Assembly: GCA_030540075.1 (NCBI GenBank)
Contig: JAUNWX010000023.1
Location: 1 to 34,487 of the forward strand
Direction of reading: 5' to 3'
Origin: Lachnospiraceae bacterium
Lineage (GTDB): Bacteria; Bacillota; Clostridia; Lachnospirales; Lachnospiraceae
Length of the DNA stretch: 34,487 bases
This document shows positions 25,764 to 31,160 of the stretch, one piece after another (within the stretch, counting starts at the first letter, position 1; each line of letters starts with the position of its first letter). The translations under genes were made by a program, and so were the position numbers. The notes under the pieces are model-generated. The model was not told the DNA's origin. It was given only the letters and a program-made list of their open reading frames with translations, and searched no databases.

Positions 25764-25827
25764 CTTTGCGCGCGGCCCGGAAATTCTTACTGGCGAACTG
25801 GGTGAAATAGATGAAGATGGATGGCAC

Positions 25828-26227
25828 TATCCAATAACCAGTTGTTTTCGAAATCGTGGATATTTTTAACACCATCTATCATTTTTGTGTACGGAGCTAA
25901 ACTATCTAAGATTTTCAAATAGGGCACTTATTGGATAGTTTTCTGCGAAATCAGGCATACGCATATAAGCGTACTATCGAATAATCCTCGCTTTTTTAAA
26001 TGGTGGATATGTATTTCTGACTTCAGAGACGAGTTTCTTTCGGCTGATATCCAATAAAACTTCTTTTTTTAAATACTGGATATGCGAGCCCGGATTCCTC
26101 TTAGGAAATAAGGCTATTCGTATCCAGTATTTTTGAAATCGCCTAACAGTGGATAGTTTGCAGCCACCTGTCATGCTTACAGTCAAAAAACATATCCAGT
26201 ATTTTTATAATCAAACCATATTGGATA
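25828..26227. repeat. Repeat array 3: six 35-nt inverted-repeat units at 72-75-nt intervals
   Basis: Units begin with TATC(C/T/G)A(A/G)TA-like words at 25828, 25903, 25975, 26048, 26121 and 26193. Each ends in TGGATA exactly 35 nt from its start (25862, 25937, 26009, 26082, 26155, 26227). Unit starts are 75, 72, 73, 73 and 72 nt apart. Only the ends are conserved; unit interiors and the 37-40-nt spacers differ. The core TTTTCGAAATCGTGGAT in unit 1 resembles the cores of arrays 1 and 2. No gene is seen from 25501 to 26458. Confidence 0.85.
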
Positions 26228-26246
26228 GGAACGCCAGGGGCTACGA

Positions 26247-26286
26247 AGGGGCGGCAACGGAATACTGTTCCTACGTTGCCGCCCCT
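26247..26286. other. 13-bp G/C-rich hairpin
   Basis: AGGGGCGGCAACG (26247-26259) pairs perfectly with 26274-26286; the loop contains ATACTGTTCC, close to the dispersed decamer. No T tract follows. Confidence 0.55.
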
Positions 26287-26316
26287 CCGGCTCCTGCCTG
26301 AATCCGGTTGACGATG

Positions 26317-26326
26317 GAACAGTAAC
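26317..26326 (-). repeat. GTTACTGTTC dispersed decamer, copy 3
   Basis: GAACAGTAAC on the plus strand. A near copy (GGACAGTAAT) follows at 26331. It lies immediately upstream of the hicAB operator region. Confidence 0.5.
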
Positions 26327-26342
26327 GTTTGGACAGTAATAT

Positions 26343-26395
26343 GCGCGCGGATGCAACTATATTTAGTTGCATCCGCGCGCTTGAAAGTATATACT
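26343..26395 (+). promoter_or_regulatory. hicAB promoter with perfect 17-bp palindrome (candidate operator)
   Basis: TTGCAT (26367-26372), 17-nt spacer, TATACT (26390-26395). The -35 lies in the right arm of a perfect inverted repeat: 26343-26359 pairs with 26364-26380 around a 4-nt centre. HicB antitoxins with a ribbon-helix-helix domain usually bind palindromes over their own promoter, so this is the natural operator. Confidence 0.6.
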
Positions 26396-26458
26396 ACTAC
26401 CAGAGCCTATTTCTTTATATGAGCACTGCTTATTATATTGCCACATGGAGTATGCCTT

Positions 26459-26713
26459 ATGGGACAGAAGGAAAAACTTATTCAACGATTGAAATCAAAA
26501 CCGAAAGACTTCACTTTTGATGATGCCGAAACATTACTTAAGTATTTAGATTATGTTCGTTCCAATAAGGGTAAAACAAGCGGTTCGCGTGTTATGTTTA
26601 TCAACGAGGAACATGGAAGTATTTTACTTCATAAGCCACATCCACAGAAAGAGCTGAAATCTTATCAAATCAAACAATTGATAGAAATATTAGAACAGGA
26701 GGAACTCATATGA
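26459..26713 (+). CDS. hicA: HicA-family toxin
   Basis: An 84-residue HicA-type mRNA interferase with the small dsRBD-like fold (short helix, three strands, C-terminal helix). HicA toxins normally have GSH at the start of the second strand; here it reads SGSR (41-44), so the usual catalytic His is Arg, while LLHKPHP (57-62) offers other His residues. From memory, a clostridial subfamily shares this pattern. It would cleave or block mRNA when free of HicB. GGAG precedes the ATG. Its stop overlaps the hicB start (ATGA). Codon use is A/T-rich, unlike the chromosome around it, suggesting transfer. Confidence 0.85.
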   Translation: MGQKEKLIQRLKSKPKDFTFDDAETLLKYLDYVRSNKGKTSGSRVMFINEEHGSILLHKPHPQKELKSYQIKQLIEILEQEELI

Positions 26714-27057
26714 ACAATACGATTCAATATAAAGGATATGTCGGAAGTGTTGAATTTTCTGAAGAAGATGGTATTTTTTACGGGAAAGTTCTCGGCATCC
26801 GTTCATTGATTTCCTACGAGGGGGAAAATGCGAAAGAACTTTTAGATGATTTTCACGGTGCAGTGGATGATTATCTGGAGTCCTGTAAAGAGCTTGGGAA
26901 AGAGCCTGAGGTTGCCTTTAAAGGCAGTTTCAATATCCGCCTTTCTCCTGACCTCCATAAAAAAATATTTATTTACACCGCTGCACATCACATGACGATA
27001 AATAAGTATATCGAAAAAACGCTTGAAGATTCCCCAGCAGCTCAAGTTGTAATTTGA
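26710..27057 (+). CDS. hicB: HicB-family antitoxin
   Basis: A 115-residue antitoxin: an N-terminal HicB partial RNase-H-like fold (YKGYVGSVEFSEEDGIFYGKV and DDFHGAVDDYLE, about 7-57) and a C-terminal ribbon-helix-helix DNA-binding domain (about 73-106; FNIRLSPDLHKKI). It should neutralise HicA and repress the operon. It overlaps hicA by 4 nt with AGGAGG inside the hicA end. It is A/T-rich like hicA. Confidence 0.9.
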   Translation: MNNTIQYKGYVGSVEFSEEDGIFYGKVLGIRSLISYEGENAKELLDDFHGAVDDYLESCKELGKEPEVAFKGSFNIRLSPDLHKKIFIYTAAHHMTINKYIEKTLEDSPAAQVVI

Positions 27058-27120
27058 AATTTCTCGTATGACCAATACCATTCAGAATAACAGTAAAGTC
27101 TAGCTTATCAAGCATCAAAA

Positions 27121-27155
27121 CAGGGATTGACCACAGCGGTCAATCCCTGCTGTTA
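27121..27155 (+). terminator. hicAB terminator
   Basis: CAGGGATTGACC (27121-27132) pairs with GGTCAATCCCTG (27138-27149), followed by the weakly T-rich CTGTTATTTTG. Confidence 0.75.
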
Positions 27156-27189
27156 TTTTGCCCCTATCGCCCGTGGAATACCGCCGGTG

Positions 27190-27227
27190 AAATAAAAATC
27201 AGGGCGGCCGCGCAAGCGGTCGCCCTG
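27190..27227 (-). terminator. Terminator of the DUF819 gene
   Basis: On the minus strand CAGGGCGACCGC pairs with GCGGCCGCCCTG (one mismatch), followed by ATTTTTATTT. It lies 27 nt beyond the stop codon. Confidence 0.8.
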
Positions 27228-27253
27228 TTCCTTACTATACGATATTCGATTGT

Positions 27254-28405
27254 TTACAGGAACATCTGGAGCAGTGCGCCCATGCCGAGTCCCATGAAGT
27301 TTCCGACGGCGCTGCCGAGTACACCCATGAGTACGCCGATACCCGCGTAGGAGGCGTCATACGCAGTCGCGATGATCGGAGCGGTCGCGGTACCACCGAT
27401 GCAGGCTACAGAAGCGGTCGAGCACATGCAGAGATCCCAGTGGAAGAGCTTCGACAGGATGAACATGAGCACGACGTGTACAACGATGATCGCGATACCA
27501 TAGACAACCCACATCGGAGCTGCGAGGAGGTCGACGAGCGTCGAGGTTGAAGCCAGCATGGAGATGACAGTGTAGAGGTATAAGCCGGAAAGCTCAGAAA
27601 CGCCCGGGAGCTTACCGATCGGCGTCATCGCAGAGATCAGACCGAGAATCGTGACGAAGAGCGTCGTGCAGGTTCCCTTATCAAACATCGAGAGGCCGAC
27701 ACTCTTGAAGAAGGCACCCATCTGTGCACCGACGAACTGACCGAATACCGACACCATCAGGCTGACGCTGAGCAGGATGACGAGATCATTGGCAGTTGGA
27801 TGCACATTCTTCTCACGCTTAACCTCTTCATTTGCAACTGCAGCGATCGCATCGAGCTTCGAGGTATCTGCCTTGGTTGCCTTGTTCCACTTCGGAGCGA
27901 ACTTTACAGCGAAGAGGAGCAGCGCGATCCACATGGAGTAGCACGCAGTATCGAGTGCCAGCGCACAGGAGTAGGCACCACCGTCGACCGGAAGGGCATC
28001 CTGCATCGCCGCCATGTTCGCAGAACCGCCGACCCATGATGCATAGAGCGCAGCCGTCGCACCCCAGGTCTTCTCTGCGCCACCGAGGGCGTTCATGAAG
28101 AGTGGGTAGAGCGCGAAGAAACCGACGCCGAGTGTGACCGCACTGCCCATGAAGATGCAGATCATACGCGGTCCGAGCTTCGCGAGCTTACGGAAATCGC
28201 AGCGCAGCAGCATGATGAAAATCATCGCATACAGAAGATTATTCTTGACTGCACCGTACGCCGCGCGGCATCCGTCGGAATCGTAGAAACCGATGGTGCA
28301 GAAGACCATGTTGATGATGTAGACCCACACGATCGCCGGAACGTAGTTGAAGATCTTCCACTTCGCGTACTTCTCCAACGCGAGGATGATGCCGGGCAGC
28401 GTCAC
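27254..28405 (-). CDS. DUF819 (YjcL-like) integral membrane protein
   Basis: About 383 residues with ten or more membrane spans. Typical DUF819 blocks are present: ALYASWVGGSANMAAM in the middle and CIGGTATAPIIATAY near the end. The function of this family is not established; a transporter is supposed. Start: GTG at 28405 overlaps the upstream CapA stop by 4 nt (GTGA); an in-frame GTG at 28456 is the alternative. In the relatives I recall, 13-20 further hydrophobic residues precede the LPGIILALEK-like segment. Here that part is missing or replaced by sequence overlapping the CapA gene, so the N-terminus may be truncated. Confidence 0.8.
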   Translation of the reverse strand: MTLPGIILALEKYAKWKIFNYVPAIVWVYIINMVFCTIGFYDSDGCRAAYGAVKNNLLYAMIFIMLLRCDFRKLAKLGPRMICIFMGSAVTLGVGFFALYPLFMNALGGAEKTWGATAALYASWVGGSANMAAMQDALPVDGGAYSCALALDTACYSMWIALLLFAVKFAPKWNKATKADTSKLDAIAAVANEEVKREKNVHPTANDLVILLSVSLMVSVFGQFVGAQMGAFFKSVGLSMFDKGTCTTLFVTILGLISAMTPIGKLPGVSELSGLYLYTVISMLASTSTLVDLLAAPMWVVYGIAIIVVHVVLMFILSKLFHWDLCMCSTASVACIGGTATAPIIATAYDASYAGIGVLMGVLGSAVGNFMGLGMGALLQMFL

Positions 28406-29682
28406 ATCTGACGCAGAATATGCTCCTTCACCGCGTCGAGCGGGCTCTCTTTCCACGCGCCCTTTTCAGCTTCGGCCGCGAGCGCCATGATGACGCTTAA
28501 GTCCATGTGCGCGCCCTCGACGTAGCCGTCCGGCTCCGAGCTGTAGAAGTAGCCGTTCCAGGTCTCCTCCGACGCATCCCGGAAGCGCTCCGGCTCGAGA
28601 TAGAGCATCTTGCGACGCTCCTCCGCGATGAACGCCTGCGCCGACAGTGGCGCGAGCCGCGCATACTCAGCGGCAGAGACATTGGCAAAAATGGAAGGAA
28701 GCGGGGCCACATCGATCCGCTCCTCACCACGCACGATCCGGATGCCGAGCGCCTCGAAATCCATGCGCTCCTCCGTGAACAGAAGCTTCAGCAGCACGCC
28801 GGTGTCCGTGTACGGATGCACACGCTGATAATCGGTGTCGAAGATGAAGTTACCGAGGGAGTAGAAGATGGCCTTGCCGTCATCGAAGAGCTCATAATTC
28901 TCCGGAACATGCGGGTGATGCGCCACGACGACGTCCGCGCCGAGCGCGAGATAGCGGAGATAGCGATCGCGCGTGTACGGACTCGGCAGACTCGTGAACT
29001 CCTCGCCGCCGTGCGACACGACCACGCACCAGCGACAGCGCGCCTTGATCTCCGCGATACGCCGCGCGATCAGCTCGAAATCATCCCAGCGGAAGGTGCC
29101 CGGCTCCGTCGCCGTGGCTGGGATACACTCGGCCTGGTACGCCACGCAGATCATGCCGATGCCGCCCGCCTCCTCGAGGTAGACCGGCTCCGACGCCTCC
29201 GTCTCGTTCATGCCCGCACCCAGCGTCCGCGCCCCGATCGACGCCGCACACTGCTTCGTGCTCCGCACACCCTCGACGCCCGCGTCCATCGTGTGGTTAT
29301 TGCCAATGCTCCAGATATCTGCGTGCATGGCTTCGAGGACGCGCGTCGCCGCCGGATCCATACTATGGAAGAAGACCCCGCGGGAGCCGTCATCCACCGC
29401 GTCGATCAGCGCACCCTCGACGTTCGCGACGGTGTGGTCCGCGCTGTGGAAAAACGCAAGCACCGGCTGCGCGAGCAGATTCGGATCCTCCCAGCGCTTA
29501 TCCATGTACCGGTCGAAACCGATATCCCCGGTGAACACGATGGAAGTGGAAGATTTCGGATGATTACCAGCACCCGCCGCAGCGTGAGGTGCGCCCGCCT
29601 CGTGACCACGCGTGCTGCTCGTCGTGTGGGTTGTGCCTGCCTCGTGATTGCACGCGCTGCTCGTCGTAGGATCGAGAGCCAT
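28402..29682 (-). CDS. CapA-family protein without signal or anchor
   Basis: A 426-residue protein with a CapA/poly-gamma-glutamate-type metallophosphoesterase domain (about 46-330). Motifs: SIVFTGDIGFDRYM, VANVEGALID, SIGNNHTMDAG, VVVSHGGEEF, AHHPHVPENYELF and YSLGNFIFD. Residues 1-42 are low-complexity with two copies of a HEAG(T/A)-type repeat. There is no membrane segment, so unlike the CapA protein at 15107 it is probably cytoplasmic. About 100 C-terminal residues (about 325-426) lie outside the usual domain. AAGGAGG precedes the ATG. It is coupled to the downstream DUF819 gene. Substrate unknown. Confidence 0.85.
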   Translation of the reverse strand: MALDPTTSSACNHEAGTTHTTSSTRGHEAGAPHAAAGAGNHPKSSTSIVFTGDIGFDRYMDKRWEDPNLLAQPVLAFFHSADHTVANVEGALIDAVDDGSRGVFFHSMDPAATRVLEAMHADIWSIGNNHTMDAGVEGVRSTKQCAASIGARTLGAGMNETEASEPVYLEEAGGIGMICVAYQAECIPATATEPGTFRWDDFELIARRIAEIKARCRWCVVVSHGGEEFTSLPSPYTRDRYLRYLALGADVVVAHHPHVPENYELFDDGKAIFYSLGNFIFDTDYQRVHPYTDTGVLLKLLFTEERMDFEALGIRIVRGEERIDVAPLPSIFANVSAAEYARLAPLSAQAFIAEERRKMLYLEPERFRDASEETWNGYFYSSEPDGYVEGAHMDLSVIMALAAEAEKGAWKESPLDAVKEHILRQM

Positions 29683-29918
29683 AGAACCTCCTTATGCAAA
29701 AAAAGAAGCAGGAACGGAAGAGCAACGCAACAATGCGCCATGGTCATGGGTTCTTACTTCTGCCAGGTTATCGAAATGCTATGTGGATATCTGAACACAG
29801 TTTATCTGAAATGAACAAAACCGGATAGACATCAAATTTTATTTTAATTAAATTTAACATTCCTGTCAATAACATTAGGAATTCCAGGGATCTGCCAGGG
29901 ATCTGGTGCGACAGCTCT

Positions 29919-29928
29919 GTTACTGTTC
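29919..29928 (+). repeat. GTTACTGTTC dispersed decamer, copy 4
   Basis: An exact decamer copy, followed 7 nt later by a perfect G/C-rich hairpin, at the left flank of the second toxin-antitoxin locus. Confidence 0.5.
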
Positions 29929-29935
29929 GGTCGTA

Positions 29936-29964
29936 GCTCGGCGGACGGCTGCCGTCCGCCGAGC
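29936..29964. other. Perfect 13-bp hairpin
   Basis: GCTCGGCGGACGG pairs with CCGTCCGCCGAGC around the 3-nt loop CTG, with no T tract. An 11-nt tandem repeat (CCAGGGATCTG twice) lies at 29884-29905. I see no gene from 29683 to 30181. Confidence 0.6.
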
Positions 29965-30121
29965 CACGACTTGAATTAACTACATCTGAACTGTAGCAAG
30001 CGGAAAACGCTGGTGCATTGGAGAGATCTATTAAAGATGTCGCTTTCTGAAATTTAATATATACAAGGGCAGACACTTGAGCGAAAATGTACGAAATGAA
30101 AACTCTATACTTTAGATCACG

Positions 30122-30155
30122 TTGACTGTGTATATACGGTGTAATATAATATACA
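30122..30155 (+). promoter_or_regulatory. Antitoxin-fic promoter with inverted repeat
   Basis: TTGACT (30122-30127), 17-nt spacer, consensus TATAAT (30145-30150). TGTATAT (30129-30135) and ATATACA (30149-30155) form an inverted repeat across spacer and -10, a candidate operator for the ribbon-helix-helix antitoxin. Confidence 0.7.
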
Positions 30156-30181
30156 TATAATTGATTGAGGAGGTAACATTT

Positions 30182-30505
30182 ATGGAACCAATGGGAATTG
30201 TTCAGGCGCGTACTCCGGAGAGCGTTAAAACGGACGCGATTAATATTTTAGATAAACTTGGATTAAATATGTCGACTTATATTAACATGGCGCTAAATCA
30301 GTTGATCATCCAGGAAGGAATTCCATTTGCTGTAAAACTGTCAAAAACATCTTACACAAACGCGGAGAAAATCAGTGAGGTGGCTGCCACATTAAGACTT
30401 GAAGGCATGAATTTGGATAACGATGACATCCAGATGATGAAAGAAATACAACGTGGCACGCTCAGTTTTGACCAAGCTAGAGAACAGATCTTAAAAGAGG
30501 TATGA
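30182..30505 (+). CDS. DinJ/RelB-type antitoxin with VbhA-like Fic-inhibitory tail
   Basis: A 107-residue protein. Residues 5-50 look like a RelB/DinJ ribbon-helix-helix domain (VQARTPESVKTDAINILDKLG, then MSTYINMALNQLI). Residues 60-105 resemble VbhA-type antitoxins and contain TLRLEG (70-75). This fits the Fic-inhibitory consensus (S/T)xxxE(G/N), with Glu 74 as the predicted inhibitory residue. It therefore probably both represses the operon and inhibits the Fic toxin encoded 1 nt downstream. AGGAGGT lies 7-13 nt before ATG. A/T-rich coding suggests transfer. Confidence 0.82.
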   Translation: MEPMGIVQARTPESVKTDAINILDKLGLNMSTYINMALNQLIIQEGIPFAVKLSKTSYTNAEKISEVAATLRLEGMNLDNDDIQMMKEIQRGTLSFDQAREQILKEV

Positions 30506-30506
30506 C

Positions 30507-31079
30507 ATGTCAGATGCAAAATATTGCTATCCAAATTCTGAGGTACTGATTAACAAATTAGGCATTAAAGATTTGGATAAACTGCACACAGTGGAGCGCA
30601 AACTCACATTGGTGCGGCTGATGGAACTTCTGGAAAAACCGATCAATGGAAACTTCGACCTTAAGCATTTGCAGGCGATTCATAAGTATATTTTCCAAGA
30701 TATATACGATTGGGCTGGAAAAATCAGAGTTGTGGATATTGCAAAGGGAAATATGTTTTGCAATGTCCGGTTTATCGAAGATCAGGCTGAACAGATTTTT
30801 TCGAAGCTCCAACAGGAAAAGTATTTGGTCGGACTAGATGAGGAAACATTCGCTAAGCGATTGGCGTACTATTTTTCCGAAATAAACGCACTCCATCCGT
30901 TTCGAGAGGGTAACGGCCGCAGTCAAAGAGAATTTGTGCGTTCTTTGGCGTTGCGGAATGGGTACTTAGTGCATTTCGATCGAATTTCAGAAGAGGAAAT
31001 GATCTTGGCTAGCCAGCGATCATTTCTTTGTGATTACAAAGCAATGGAAGAAGTTATGTGTAAATGTATTTGCAGGTAA
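30507..31079 (+). CDS. Fic-domain toxin (predicted AMP-transferase)
   Basis: A 190-residue Fic protein with the complete active-site motif HPFREGNGR (130-138), including the catalytic His 130 and the phosphate-binding GNGR. The flap region (GKIRVVDIAKGNMFC) is near 71-85. Fic enzymes of this class transfer AMP to target hydroxyls. No inhibitory (S/T)xxxE(G/N) helix is seen in the toxin, in line with inhibition by the separate antitoxin (class I arrangement). A ribosome site (AGAGG) overlaps the antitoxin end; the genes are 1 nt apart. A strong terminator follows. Confidence 0.9.
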   Translation: MSDAKYCYPNSEVLINKLGIKDLDKLHTVERKLTLVRLMELLEKPINGNFDLKHLQAIHKYIFQDIYDWAGKIRVVDIAKGNMFCNVRFIEDQAEQIFSKLQQEKYLVGLDEETFAKRLAYYFSEINALHPFREGNGRSQREFVRSLALRNGYLVHFDRISEEEMILASQRSFLCDYKAMEEVMCKCICR

Positions 31080-31124
31080 TGAAGGCAGGATGAGCCATTT
31101 TGGTTAATATCATGCCTGATATTA

Positions 31125-31158
31125 CAGAAGAGCTGTCGCATGTGCGACAGCTCTTCTG
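31125..31158. terminator. Bidirectional terminator between fic and the SGNH-like gene
   Basis: CAGAAGAGCTGTCGCA (31125-31140) pairs perfectly with 31143-31158 around a 2-nt loop. It lies between convergent genes, 2 nt from the minus-strand stop. T tracts are weak on both sides. Confidence 0.75.
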
Positions 31159-31160
31159 CA

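Noticed and set aside
25543-25869. Possible 108-codon gene after the Na/Pi transporter
   Set aside because: It starts inside a terminator hairpin, crosses three further inverted repeats and enters repeat array 3, and the translation resembles no family.
25828-26227. CRISPR array suggested by equal 35-nt units and 37-40-nt spacers
   Set aside because: Only the unit ends are conserved, the interiors differ as much as the spacers, and no cas gene lies nearby. A CRISPR needs near-identical repeats.
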